From: Bolinopsis microptera
Taxonomy: Eukaryota > Ctenophora > Tentaculata > Lobata > Bolinopsidae
Direction of reading: 5' to 3'
DNA length: 64,000 nucleotides
NCBI RefSeq assembly: GCF_026151205.1
Contig: NC_087074.1
Location: 8,287,726-8,351,725 of the forward strand
The translations under genes and the position numbers were made by a program. Below the pieces are notes generated by a model, which was not told the origin of the DNA, searched no databases, and was given only the letters and a program-made list of their open reading frames with translations. The first letter of the stretch is position 1. The number at the start of each line of letters is the position of its first letter. Shown in pieces: positions 27,301 through 35,547 of the stretch.

Positions 27301-29009
27301 TGGGATGGGAGAGAAGGAGTGGCTGACAACCATCTTACTTTCGACCACTTCTACATCGGGTTCATGGCTCCTTACTTTGGGTGTTATCGGTGTGCGGACA
27401 GTCAGCTGGGATTAAAGGCACTTGATATGGATAACGATGGAATGATAGATTGGCCTGAGTTTAAGTTTTATCTAGTTTGGGCCGGGAGACAGTATCCTAA
27501 TGTTGAGACTAGTAATCAGTTGCTGGATAAAGCGTTTAGATTCGGTCTCATACCTGCAATGAAGGATGAGTGTGATAAGATTCGGGGCAAAAAATGCACA
27601 TGATTTGATTGGAAATATTAGCGTAGATTGATTTGAAACATTTCTCAATGAGCCAAAGGTTGTAATTTATAATAATAGTATTACGAGCTTCTTATTTAAA
27701 ACTATTATTGCACTAGTGAAATATACCAGGTGCAAAATTCCTGATTTAACTGATCCAAGATTTAATGATTCTAGAAACTCCCTGTATCGTTATAAATCGT
27801 TAGGAACCCCGGAAATAACCTAATCAATACTTTTTATTTGATTGGAATCAGTAGTAGCGCTGTAATGTGTATTATGAATTTATTAAATTGTAAAATTGTA
27901 GTGATATACCGTAACTTGCTTTGATTTTTGTGATAACTACTTTATTTATAAGAATTGCCGATGCTTCGAGCACTTTCCTACAATATCATAATCTGTTTGA
28001 ATTGTATTCTTACAAAATTAGCATATTGTCCGCATCCTGCAAGCGGAGAATTTGATTCTAAACGTGAATAACTGTGTTTGAGGCACAAATGGACAATTTA
28101 TTATACTCCATAATATTTAATATTTTTAATTCAAAGAGAGTGAAATTAAATAGAGCGTAAATATATCGAAAATGGAAGAGTTTTATTGATTGGAAGTGGT
28201 TCATCAACTTAGTTCTTAAGTGTTGTTTACCTCCGTAACCTAGAAAGCCACAATCTGGTTCCCGACGACCCAAGATATTACCCGTATTATATAAATAACT
28301 AATTACAGGTCAGTACTGTGGCCAGGAAGGGGTGAGAACAGGTGGTGGGAGGTATCACGAGGGAATAGTTACTAAAACAGAACCTTGCAGTGGAAACAGG
28401 GTAAGTTGGCTTGCAGATCTATTATACATATATTGGACTGGTGATTGGTATTGTTTTATACATATCATGAAACGGATCGTTTGCCCGCCAATTTGATTTG
28501 TTCCAATTGTTCGAATTATATTGTACAATATACATTATATAAGGCTTCAAACTCTTTTCGAGAACTCCGCTGTTGCTGGCACGATGCCCTGTTTAGAACT
28601 TCTAATTAGGTTTACGGAATGTGTCTGGGCCGCTTCTTGAATTACATGTACAGTTTCACGGATCACCCTTCTAATAACCTGGCTGCAGTGATATTATCTT
28701 ATCAATTTGGAGGAATTATTCTAGTGTTTACTGTAATAATATGTAAGCGGGGTAAATTCAGTGGTACTGATTGCTCATTTTGCAAGTGCTTAACGTCAAA
28801 TAGAGCTTCTAATTGATTACTAATCTAATTGATTACTAATTGACTAACTATTTCAGTTACGATGTCACGGACATCACTTAAAGGGGGCGTCCGACGACAA
28901 GTGGGTCACATACCAAGGCTACAATTATACCTTCTGCTGCTTTTCCGATGACTTGAGAGTTGCTCCTAACCCTTATAATGTGACACACGCCTACTCTAAC
29001 ATGTCATGA
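2354..29009 (+). CDS. TIR domain-Tudor-like protein, 7 visible exons, 5' partial
   Basis: Exons: 2354-2563, 2879-3014, 8116-8298, 13054-13274, 13423-13501, 28309-28400 and 28857-29009. All have GT donors and AG acceptors, and their phases agree, giving 357 residues in this window. Exons 1-3 form a TIR domain: a start strand EHDIYISYC, a BB-loop region, then FVALISPEYSNSDQCKMEYQ. The Glu of KMEYQ falls where the catalytic Glu of NAD-cleaving TIR domains lies, so an enzymatic rather than purely scaffolding role is possible (inference). Exons 4-6 carry Tudor-like (SGF29/DUF4537-like) barrels: VGDRVIAHW...EIRWDDQD and VGSRVFFPQ...RYHEGIVT. The start codon is not seen; an upstream exon is likely left of the window. 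An alternative acceptor at 13396/13397 puts exon 5 out of frame, so 13423 was chosen. The gene is huge because its introns house other genes. Confidence 0.75.
3015..4275. other. Intron sequence without recognised features
   Basis: Intron 2 of the TIR gene, left of the nested minus-strand gene. A weak palindromic patch of TACCTCT/GGTAG motifs lies at about 3558-3605. No coding or RNA gene is recognised. Confidence 0.5.
4276..6978 (-). CDS. HMGL/DRE-TIM-like protein with EF-hand, paralogue 3 (two exons)
   Basis: Exon 1 (6978-5203, 592 codons) ends at a clear donor, CCG|GTAAGT on the minus strand. It joins in phase an exon at 4524-4276 (after TTATTTCAG), giving about 674 aa. Residues 48-63 (ELFVLDNSLRETTVAS) match the D-x-x-L-R-E entry motif of the HMG-CoA lyase/isopropylmalate synthase TIM-barrel family. 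FHVHEQWGLMHATN supplies the HxH metal ligands, followed by GAALGHADSCTT. Near residue 545 a canonical EF-hand loop DMDGDGMIDWSE has Asp/Asp/Asp/Asp/Glu at positions 1, 3, 5, 9 and 12. The family's usual HxHND is changed to HxHEQ, so substrate and even activity are uncertain. The extra C-terminal exon, ending in a basic RRFSITRRQEIRDKLADRKR tract, is absent from the other copies. It lies antisense in intron 2 of the TIR gene. An acceptor (GTTATTTCAG) sits 16 bases before the ATG, so the leader is probably spliced. Confidence 0.8.
6979..8115. other. Intron / 5' flank without recognised features
   Basis: AT-rich sequence upstream of the minus-strand HMGL-like gene; it should contain that gene's promoter and leader exon. 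No specific element can be supported. Confidence 0.4.
8299..10032. other. Intron 3 left part; one duplicated 49 bp repeat
   Basis: No gene recognised. Two direct copies of a 49 bp unit (TTAAGGAAAATTTCATTTAG core) occur at about 9195-9243 and 9244-9292. A last exon of the minus-strand secreted gene may lie here but I could not identify it. Confidence 0.5.
10033..12291 (-). CDS. Secreted protein with PAN/Apple-like domain, 4 exons, frameshifted
   Basis: Exons on the minus strand: 12291-12243, 11936-11838, 11573-11394 and 10429-10033. All junctions are phase 1, as is typical of shuffled extracellular modules. Exon 1 encodes a signal peptide, MKFLLIACLLKALIAL. Exon 3 has the Cys pattern of a PAN/Apple-like module (FLSFERCREWCDDTPRCEGI...ECFLV). 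Exon 4 starts a Cys-bearing domain (CADRMELWVDGVRKN...TDDSW, later DPTVYCR) of a kind I recall from cnidarian and other invertebrate secreted proteins; its function is unknown. Within exon 4 the frame breaks near 10200: the domain reads to TDDSWNG then stop, and resumes one frame over as ADDGWENEDF. This is either a sequencing error or a disabled gene. No terminal exon was found, so the 3' end is open. It lies antisense in intron 3 of the TIR gene. Confidence 0.6.
10699..11200. repeat. Dispersed repeat, copy 1
   Basis: About 500 bp beginning GGCCGCCAAATTTTTTTAAA is nearly identical to 53708-54190. It lies in the last intron of the secreted PAN-like gene. The shared text includes CATGAGACAATTCTACGTTG and ATGCCCAAATATGGGCATAT. 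No coding capacity is seen. Confidence 0.8.
12292..13053. other. Intron sequence; degenerate GAACGT repeats
   Basis: Several spaced copies of 'gtgaacgt' occur between 12410 and 12655. Nothing else is recognised. Confidence 0.45.
13502..16439. other. Large intron, left part; microsatellites
   Basis: First 2.9 kb of the 14.8 kb intron 5 of the TIR gene. A CTCTCT/CCCTTG tract lies at about 14981-15016 and a (GT)n run at 15278-15305. No gene or RNA gene is recognised. Confidence 0.5.
16440..18897 (+). repeat. Segmental duplication, copy 1, left part
   Basis: Non-coding and coding sequence from about 16440 aligns with 25398-27793. It resumes after the 3.6 kb insertion at 22511 and runs to about 22885, matching 27788-28112. 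Shared landmarks are TAATAATTGCTTGATTCTTA upstream and ACTGATCCAAGATTT downstream. Copy 2 lacks about 60 bp of the upstream part (around 16560). Confidence 0.9.
16859..18709 (+). CDS. HMGL/DRE-TIM-like protein with EF-hand, paralogue 1
   Basis: Single coding exon of 616 aa. Residues 1-57 are a variable hydrophilic leader. The barrel begins around residue 72 with KYMEIFVLDNSLRETTVASV, keeping the Asp and Arg of the HMG-CoA lyase/isopropylmalate synthase family. FHVHEQWGMMHATN gives the HxH metal site, then a Gly-rich turn GAALGHADSCTT. A canonical EF-hand loop DMDNDGMIDWPE lies near residue 560. The architecture (barrel, helical region, EF-hand) suggests a metal-dependent aldol-type acyltransferase or lyase whose state responds to Ca2+; the substrate is unknown. 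An acceptor (TTACTATTCCAG) lies 12 bases before the ATG, so a leader exon or spliced leader is likely. It sits on the same strand inside intron 5 of the TIR gene. Confidence 0.85.
   Translation: MGFFSDLFKRKSPCPQSKNSVVPEEPRNPKTDGNGETNGHVETDGPNSAPTMEGFVSEVKGLIDERNKKLDRLKYMEIFVLDNSLRETTVASVRAHTVESKRAIFEEIKKCGFKYYIIECFSAETRIGDLFVEELIAAKEDLSGAFAFSEMWDKVVDWVPLPDIPIGLQKCKKYGINNVMIEFDLMYHKIDYTKFNMNEVCKFIKGKIDWIRANLSPDSMIFVNFRDFSNTMTHRPDRIWHVLNYLASLPANERVTGIAYEDMGKTLMDHLAAWTKAVRNEMDRCGWQDGQFIFHVHEQWGMMHATNLECLASGATGVWCGVCTEGAALGHADSCTTLMNMIRLGNQAVQKQFNCKYLREAAIKVTEIASGASPDPRKPIYGDRALDMLFGGVFAAMDDDPTICEGFDMAEFLGVERVVRITTMASGEMIILKMKELFEDDPQFTEELGDLMRTQILENAKEGRREEYNSQVGLAMLFEQSGGSLTPAMAAAIETSNDNGPHIDNLIEEIKEEWDKWDGRDGVADNQLTFDHFYIGFMAPYFGCYRCADSQLGLKALDMDNDGMIDWPEFKFYLVWAGRQYPNVETSNQLLDKAFRFGLIPAMKDECDKIRGKKCT
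18898..19292. repeat. Left terminal unit of the composite element
   Basis: A 395 bp unit with its own inverted ends (CCAAGTGGATATTTGTAGAT ... ATCTACAAATATCCACTTGG). It contains a roughly 130 bp internal tandem duplication carrying ATGTGCCCAGAAATTCTA twice. The outer end is GGGGCC; the inner end is GGCTCCCCCC. Confidence 0.85.
19795..22163 (-). pseudogene. NERD nuclease-SF1 helicase gene, decayed cargo
   Basis: The minus-strand reading starts near ATG 22163; the open frame extends to 22220. Part 1 (to 20970) contains a NERD-like PD-(D/E)xK region, GECDFVVVGYQFVAVLEVKS, and a Walker A motif, GPAGTGKT. Part 2 (20885-20589) holds IFVDDCQVIVDK. Part 3 holds WIFCDEAQSI, a DEAQ-type motif II, and part 4 (20490-19795) INLRNTYEI and LYVAISRAR (motif VI). 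This order fits a superfamily 1 helicase or Schlafen-like NTPase. Parts 1 and 2 could join over a small intron (GTGAGA donor near 20984, acceptor near 20881). Part 2 leaves frame at a 5 bp slippage in ATCATATCATATCAAAG (about 20610-20627). An in-frame TAA precedes MCIANMDN. The gene thus looks recently disabled. It lies wholly between the terminal repeats of the composite element. Confidence 0.65.
22246..22510. repeat. Right terminal unit of the composite element
   Basis: A unit of about 264 bp, same orientation as 18898-19292 and nearly identical to it but without the internal duplication. It ends in a 19-C run next to the target duplication. Its left end lies under 30 bp from the open frame of the helicase-like gene, so it may have carried promoter activity (inference). 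Confidence 0.85.
22511..22885 (+). repeat. Segmental duplication, copy 1, right part
   Basis: Continues the duplicated segment after the insertion and matches 27788-28112, including CTTGCTTTGATTTTTGTGAT and GCATCCTGCAAGCGGAGAAT. No gene recognised. Confidence 0.9.
23464..23700 (+). mobile_element. Retroelement C-terminal remnant
   Basis: One frame reads SANLTLDTSPMCGDEEKSVPH followed by FLGQCP. This is the C-x-C...H-x-C pattern common after the reverse transcriptase in non-LTR polyproteins. It is short, degenerate and lacks ends. Confidence 0.4.
23706..23870. mobile_element. Half of a mariner-like MITE
   Basis: CAGGGTGGGCCAAAAGTCAA and the following GTTAGCCTTAATAGCTC match one end of the complete element at 50702-51471. 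The following sequence also matches its other end (CACTGAGTGCCCAATT, CCACTGGTTCGAGGAATT), so this copy seems internally rearranged or deleted. Confidence 0.6.
25398..28112 (+). repeat. Segmental duplication, copy 2
   Basis: Uninterrupted copy of 16440-18897 plus 22511-22885. It supplies the empty-site reference for the composite element: sequence at about 27782-27797 reads straight through TAAATCGTTAGG. Confidence 0.9.
25753..27603 (+). CDS. HMGL/DRE-TIM-like protein with EF-hand, paralogue 2
   Basis: 616 aa single coding exon, nearly identical to the copy at 16859. It keeps the same DNSLRETT, HVHEQWGMMHATN and DMDNDGMIDWPE motifs. After residue 57 I count about a dozen substitutions (for example ECF/ESF, GAS/GDS, GVE/GVK), while most change is packed into residues 17-50. 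Catalytic and EF-hand residues are unchanged, so both copies look maintained. The same TTACTATTCCAG acceptor lies just before the ATG. The cellular role is unknown. Confidence 0.85.
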   Translation: MGFFSDLFKRKTPCLQSKNSFVPEYPISPKIDGHVETNGNVETDGSSAVPSMEGFVSEVKGLIDERNKKLDRLKYMEIFVLDNSLRETTVASVRAHTVESKRAIFEEIKKCGFKYYIIESFSAETRIGDLFLEELIAAKEDLSGAFAFSEMWDKVVDWVPLPDIPIGLQKCKKYGINNVMIEFDLMYHKIDYTKFNMNEVCKFIKEKIDWIRANLSPDSMIFVNFRDFSNTMTHRPDRIWHVLNYLATLPANERVTGIAYEDMGKTLMDHLAAWTKAVRNEMDRCGWQDGQFIFHVHEQWGMMHATNLECLASGATGVWCGVCTEGAALGHADSCTTLMNMIRLGNQAVQKQFNCKYLREAAIKVTEIASGDSPDPRKPIYGDRALDMLFGGVFAAMDDDPTICEGFDMAEFLGVKRVVRITTMASGEMIILKMKELFEDDPQFTEELGDLMRTQILENAKEGRREEYNSEVGLAMLFDQSGGKLTPAMAAAIEKSNDNGPHIDNLIEEIKEEWDKWDGREGVADNHLTFDHFYIGFMAPYFGCYRCADSQLGLKALDMDNDGMIDWPEFKFYLVWAGRQYPNVETSNQLLDKAFRFGLIPAMKDECDKIRGKKCT

Positions 29010-30971
29010 TGTTTTTGTTAACATTATATAGATATCGATGCTGGTGGAAGTGGACCAAATTTTTTTCTGACATGTGATAGTGATTAACAAATAAGCTTCA
29101 AGCATTGTTCAATTCCAACCCAGAATCACTGTCACGTGTCAAAACTGATCTCTGGTCGATCTCCCCGCCAGTTTCCAGATCTAGTATAGTTATAATTATT
29201 GTAGTTGTATAGTATGTTAATATATTATGAATGTTTAGTTGATTATTGTAGATAACATAGTATTATGATATTTTCCAGAGCACACGGAAGTTACTTATGT
29301 TAATATTTACTGTAAATAGTATGCTATTGTCTTTAAGTGTTAAGGTTTTAGATTGTGTACTGTATTTACCGCTTTCATTTTTTGTAGCTTTTTTATAGTA
29401 TCTCTGTAATCAGACTTTAATATATTGCAAATTATGATCGTACCAGTCGATGTCGGAAGCAGAACGGCAGCAAAAATGCAACATATAATTAAACAATTAT
29501 TCCTCCGTTTAATTTTAATTTCACTCGTTCTACCATTGACTTGTACGACTGAGATTTTGATTGATTCATTTATTCAGTTTCATGTACACTTTCAATTATA
29601 GTGAGTTTAAAGTTGACAGTTGACATAATATTGAAAAAGGGCAGTTTTCATCTTTTGTCAATGTAATGAGATTTTGCATTAATATTAGTTATTATTGTAT
29701 CTATCCGAATAGTTAATTTGTTAATACCAAATTGATACATGATATCTGTACTTTGAATTTGTCTAAAAGCTAGTACCCATGGCCATCCTGGATTTCATAG
29801 AATTAAAACTGCAGATTAATTCAAACATTTATATGATTTATATAAATGTTTGGTGATCGGAAAGCAAGAAAGGCACATTTTTACAGAAGAACTTAACTTG
29901 TTATTGAGCTGACAACTTTGATGAATTATGTGATAGTTAGCTTGCACAATACTCAATCTAATGATTATTTCTCGCAATACAATATAAAACAAAGTTTATT
30001 AAACATTGCAGGCATGCAATAAATATACAAAAGTATATCCCAAAATGTACTGCGCGAGCGTCTGTGATCCTTACCTGGGGACCCTTACCTGGGGACTCCA
30101 AGCTATTAAGTTCATAAATGACAGGCTGAGCGCCGCCCAGTAAGGGGACCTCAGGCTATTATTGTTTGAAAACATGATCTAAGAAATGGCGGAGTGACAG
30201 GCTGAGTGCCGTCCTGTAATTTATGATCCTTGCTCTGACAATAACTATCCAAGAATACGGCTGCTATTTTTACTTCCTACCACCATATTTAATGATCGGT
30301 ATTCAGTATATCAATTTCAGCAGTAAATTTTACGTTGACAGAAGAGTTTAATAATTCCTTGTTATCGACATTGTATATTGTTTTTACAAGCTTCTTTAAG
30401 TGCCTTTGTGTATATGTATCATGATCAATGATCATCTACATTTAATATACCGTTGTGTACGTCATGTTAGAAACTGTTTACATTCAGCAACCAGTTGTCT
30501 GCACGCGCGGGGACCGATTTGAAAATTTATAGACAAGGCGGCGCTAAATCATAAATTGCGCGCCATGCCAGCTAGTATAGCCGACGTACGTACGTAATTT
30601 AACGTACCTTCACATATGACATGACACAGCCAACAATACACAGAGCCGGAGTTTAAAGTGCAAAGTAGAAAAAACGGCTGCTGTCGCTTGCGCGCCATTT
30701 CCAGCAGTTAGCAGCAGTTTCTTTGCACATTAGTCTCCTTGTGAATAGTCTTAATAATAATAATAATAGGATTATGGCCACATGGCCATCTCGACAAAAC
30801 TTGAAACCCAACTGCACTCTACGCTATTGCAGTTCGCACAATATTATCAAAAAGAAAAATGTTCCTATCCGGAACATTTAATGATTAATTATTTTTAGGA
30901 CGTTAACATGTAGTTCTGAATTTAACAATCAAGAAACATTGATTCCTCGGTATTTAGCAATCAATGGGTTA
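29010..30971. other. Intergenic / 3' flank
   Basis: 3' flank of the TIR gene. ATGACAGGCTGAGC-type motifs at about 30119 and 30195 recur at about 35290 and mark a dispersed repeat family. From about 30480 the DNA is richer in CpG (GCGCGC). No gene is recognised. Confidence 0.45.
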
Positions 30972-31256
30972 TTAGACATGAAATGTGCATATGATTATGA
31001 GCTGCAAATCTTTGATCTCAGCCGATACTCGCAAATTCTCCTTTACAATGTAAGTGTATGATGTAGCACCCTTATCAGTGATAACAGGCAGAATGCTTGA
31101 CTTCATGAGGTTGAAAATCTTCAGCTTTGAATTATCAAACGCCTTTTGACTGTCTTCCTTTGATCTGTTGCTTTTATTTATAGTCGGGAAACTATCCAAT
31201 ATATCGGAAATTTCAGTGTAGGCCGTCTGAGCCTTGGCTATATGGTCGGGCATCAA
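30972..31256 (-). CDS. Short open frame, unknown
   Basis: A 94-codon frame (MMPDHIAKAQTAYTEISDIL start) with a lysine/serine-rich helical composition and no recognised domain. It could be an exon or a transposon fragment. Support is only its length and unbiased composition. Confidence 0.2.
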   Translation of the reverse strand: MMPDHIAKAQTAYTEISDILDSFPTINKSNRSKEDSQKAFDNSKLKIFNLMKSSILPVITDKGATSYTYIVKENLRVSAEIKDLQLIIICTFHV

Positions 31257-32263
31257 GTTACAAGTACAAGGGGTGCAGTACTGTTAGTGTTAAAACGAAG
31301 AGAGAGAAATTTGACGCAAAACAAAAACAGATTTTCAGTCTTGACTTGATTCACGATGTCAATCCTTCGCATCTCGCCGATCTGCATACGTGGTTGCGAG
31401 AAGCATTATTTGATGCGCGCGCGACCCAGTAGTGCATCGCGCTACAAAGTCTTGACACGATATTTTATAGCAAAATATTATCTAAGCTAGCTTTGTATGT
31501 TTACAACCTAACATGAAGACGCGCGCCGAGTTGGACTCGTCGACAGTCCAATATATGGAACAGATATTTTACGAGTATCACCCGTTAAAGCTAGCTAATG
31601 CTTTTTTTAAAAGTTAGCTGATGAACTATTTAGAAAATCAGGTCAAAGATACAATGCAAATAAGGCGATGACATTTATCAGGAAAAGAATAAAATATGAA
31701 TTATTGAGAACTTGAACAATTATCGGTCTTCGAGGAGAAAGAGGGATGCAATTAAAGTTGACCATTGTTAATGGTCTGGCCCGGCGCGCGCTATTTCGTA
31801 GCACTTGCCATCGGGCCATTTCGAGAAGAAAGCGGCGCGCGCTACTTTGAAGAAATTTAGACGAGTAACATCCGTCAAAATTAAAATGGTAGTGCAGTTA
31901 AGATAGCAGATTTAGATCTAAATTTAGAGCCAGTTTGTTGATTGTCATTTGGCTACTTTCAGAACCGGCTCGTGGGAGGTGGCTGGCAGTTTTGTTGTTG
32001 TGTCCAATCGACGGACTGGGGAGGAGTTGTATCACGTGGTGACCCCCACTGTCGCTTCACTATAGTAGAGTTTCGACGATACAGGGGGAACCGCGCACTC
32101 GTGCGCGGCGGGTCATACAACGTATGACAAGGGAGGAGAGGGTGGGGGACTTGGGGCCGGCCCAAGCTCCCTCCAAACTACCGATTGCATTACACACAGG
32201 GCCTTATGTATGTAATTTGTCACACTTCACAGGCGACAGCAAACAAAAACAAAAACTTATAAT
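31257..32263. other. Non-coding stretch with GCGCGC-rich patches
   Basis: Several CGCGCGC clusters (31413-31420, 31785, 31835) contrast with the AT-rich surroundings. It may be the untranslated 5' part of the adjacent retroelement fragment. No gene is recognised. Confidence 0.4.
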
Positions 32264-33132
32264 ATGGGTGAAATAAAACACCACACGTTCAAGATGCTTT
32301 ATAATGGGTCAGATCATCTTCTTAAGAACCACTTAAACCAAGCAAGAGAGAAGGGACCATCAACATGGCTTTCAGCATTACCTCTAAAGGACCTCAACTA
32401 TGTTCTAAACAAGCAAGAGTTCCAAGACAGCATACGCCTACGCTATGGATGGAAGATCCAAGGAATGCCCTCTAAATGTGCTTGCGGACATGCAAACAGT
32501 GTCTACCACTCCCTTGATTGTAAATTAGGTGGATACGTTTGCATGTGCCACAATGCCATTAGAGACACTGCAGCTTTCTTCCTTCAAGAAGCAAAGTGTA
32601 AGGATGTAAGGATAGAACCTGCACTCCTACTTGTCCAACCAACTTCATTCTCCAGGAAGACCAACACCCAGGATGAAGCCCGTCTGGACGTAGCAGCTGT
32701 TGGACTGTATGCACCATTCGAAAGAACATTCTTTGACATCAGGGTCACTCATCCTAATTGCGACTCAATACATTTAAGCCACTAGATAAAATCTACAGTG
32801 CGCATGAGAAAGAGAAGAAAGATCTATATGAGGAGAGAGTACTTCAGTCAGAGAAAGGGTCCTTTGTCCCACTAGTCTTTACAACATCCGGAGGTATGGG
32901 CCCACTCTGCACTGTGTTTGTAGATCGTATTTCTGAAAGGATAGCTGACCACAATAAAGAAGCTAAGAGCCAGGTCAAAAATCACATCAGAACACGATTC
33001 AGGTTTGATCTGCTACGAAGCACACTCATAGCACTCAGGGGAATCAGAGGAAGACAAAAAGCCCAGCACCTTGGACTGGATGACGTATCCTTCAATCTCA
33101 TTCCTCAAAAGACGAGCTTTGAGCTCTCTTAA
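32264..33132 (+). mobile_element. Retrotransposon C-terminal fragment, endonuclease-like, frameshifted
   Basis: The first frame (32264-32785) has a Cys/His cluster CACGHANSVYHSLDC followed by GGYVCMCHNAIRD, then EARLDVAAVG...TFFDIRVTHP. That spacing of acidic residues resembles a PD-(D/E)xK restriction-like endonuclease. About one base is lost near 32770, and the reading continues in the next frame with KEKKDLYEERVLQSEKGSFV and FTTSGGMGP to 33132. Fragments of this type accompany reverse transcriptases in invertebrate non-LTR elements. No RT is attached here. A 3' tail with a GTTGATACACCC/GGTGTATCAGCTAC hairpin extends to about 33320. Confidence 0.5.
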
Positions 33133-33456
33133 GTTTGTTTATGTAAATTTTATAGATAATTTATTGTAGCTTTTATAATGTGTAAAATTTTACGTACGAA
33201 ATGATCCCAGGGGGGACTCCCAACCCACCGCCTCGGCGGGTAGTTGATACACCCTTCACAAGCAAGAGCCACTTTGGTATACTTGCTGTGAGGTGTATCA
33301 GCTACATGGGTTGGGCCCAGTGGAATAAATTTTAAATATGACTAGGAATGGAGTTTGGGGAAAAAAAAAGACTATATATTTTTCGGCCGCTTCGCAGCCG
33401 ACTGGTCACAGGTGAGCTCTTGTTCTAATTGACGTGTGTTGTCCCATTGCACATTG

Positions 33457-35547
33457 ACAAGCTGGTAGCTACTTATTTATGACTTCTTCTTAAGTCGTAA
33501 TAGATTGTTTAAGCTTAACCCAGTTCACTCCTAAATATTAGTTCAAGAAAACAACAAATTTTTTCAAGAAAACAACAAATTTTTATTTAAATCAATTATA
33601 GCAACAATTTGAAAAACTTTAAAGCTCTTCTATTACCATGGAATATACTACGGGTATGGAGTTCTTCATAAATGCCAAAAAAATGTGGGAGAATAATTAC
33701 CTCCGACGGGTTTCGAACGTGCAATCTTCCACTAATCTATCGGCGGCGTTTGATACTGTAGACCATGATGTCTTACTGAACATTCTCATGAAGGAGATAG
33801 GACTAAGGGGCACTGTGTTAAAATGGTTTACTAGCTTTCTAAAAGGTCGTGCTCAGAGAATTCGACTTGGTTCTACTCTCTCTGAAGAAATAGTTATTAA
33901 GTTTGGTGTTCCTCAGGGCTCAGTTCTGGGACCTGTTCTGTTTAACCTTTATATCAGATCCATCTATAGATTTGTACAAGGAATGGACTTCACAATTTAT
34001 GGGTATGCAGATGACCACCAGATCTTAAAGAGATTTAAACCCATCAACCAGTGCGAAACGTTACTCTCTAAGCTCAGGGGATGCTTTGCATCTATTAGAG
34101 CTTGGATGAAAAAATACTTTCTAGCAATGAATGACAGTAAAACACAGATAATCGTTTTTGGTCCTATGTCCGTCCTACGAGAGATCAATATAAAGGGAGT
34201 GAATTTTGGGAGTGACACAACTATTCGATTTGTGAGCACAGTTAAGAATCTTGGGATACATATGGACTCTGGGCTTACTATGAGCAACCATGTTGTTGAG
34301 TTGAAGAAGAAATGTTTCCTAACACTACGCAACCTCACTAAGATACGGTTTCTGCTGACTACAAAACAGCTTAAGACAATTGTTAATAGCCTCGTTGTTT
34401 CTTGTTTGGACTACTGTAACGCCATGTTTTACGGCATCTCCAAGTACCTCATACATCAACTACAGCTTATTCAAAATGCCTGTGCAAAAGCAGTAACTGG
34501 AAAATATAAATTTGATCACCTAGGCGACGATCTTGATAAATTGCACTGGCTTAATATACCTAAAAGAGTGATTTTTAAAATATGTCTCCTATCTTTTAAG
34601 GCTATTAATGGAATAGCGCCACTGTACCTTCAAGATATGTTTAAGTATGCTCACCATGGACACACTGTTAGGCTCATAGTCCCTTATCGTTCAACCAAGG
34701 GTTTTGGTGATCGTAGTTTTAGTGTGGTTGGTCCACGAGTTTTTAATGCACTACCAGACTCAGTTAAACAATGTTATTCTGTTGAGGCGTTTAAGTCCGC
34801 ACTGAAGACTTATTTGTTTACTTTATCTGACACTGAGGTAGCAAAAATGTTTTATTAATAATTTTAACCCTCTCTTTGACTTATCTAAATTATATTAGCT
34901 TTTTGGAAGTTTTATGAACGAATTTATACATAGAACTTTATTTTGCTTTTGATATATAGTTTTAAAAGTATTTTTGTAAACTAGTTGTAGTGACACTGCT
35001 GAGTAAAAGTGTACGCTTAATAGTGGTGTTTTTAAATTTCAATTTTAATTAATAATAATAACTAATGGGCAAACGTGCCTACCAGTCACGCCACTAGGTC
35101 CTACTCAGCGCAGTAATATTTATATATATATACGCGCGGTTTCTGCTAATTCTAGATGCCTCCTAATTCTGCTATGCCTTCGATCTTTTAATGAATTTCT
35201 TCTTCTCGGTCTCCTTATCACCTGGACACGATATCATAATAGCCTGAGATACCCATGGCCATAATCCAGGTTAGTAGATTAGTCGAAATGACAGGCTGAG
35301 CATGCCCAGTACCGCTTGATTATGACATTACCATATTAGGAAGCTGGTAATTTGTCTCTTTACACGTTTGGTTAGCGAATGCTTCAATATCATAAAATGG
35401 ATATTGGATACAACGTACATTCCTGCGGTAAGTAAGCGTAAGTCACGTGATATCAAATTCAAGATTTGTTTGAAGTAAGTTTCCAATTAACAATATAGCT
35501 GGTAGCTATTTTTTTATGACTTCGTCTTAAGCCGTAATTGATTGGGA
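33457..35547. repeat. Direct repeat pair flanking the LINE copy
   Basis: About 48 bp at 33460-33508 (GCTGGTAGCTACTTATTTAT, GACTTCTTCTTAAGTCGTAA) recurs at 35500-35547 with a few changes. This suggests the LINE fragment sits inside, or next to, copies of another repeat. Confidence 0.5.
33638..34858 (+). mobile_element. Non-LTR (LINE) reverse transcriptase, 5'-truncated
   Basis: An uninterrupted 406-codon frame. From residue about 33 it reads AAFDTVDHDVLL, then GVPQGSVLGPVLFNLYI, then the catalytic YADD (YGYADDHQI), and a thumb/C-terminal region with LDYCNAMFYGI and NALPDSVKQ. It belongs to the CR1/L2/jockey-like group. The endonuclease and fingers are missing, as expected for 5' truncation on insertion. 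The first 30 residues are probably not part of the element. Since the frame is intact the copy is fairly young. Confidence 0.85.

Noticed and set aside
31942-32165. Overlapping short frames on both strands
   Set aside because: No domain, coding bias or splice context; more likely retroelement UTR.
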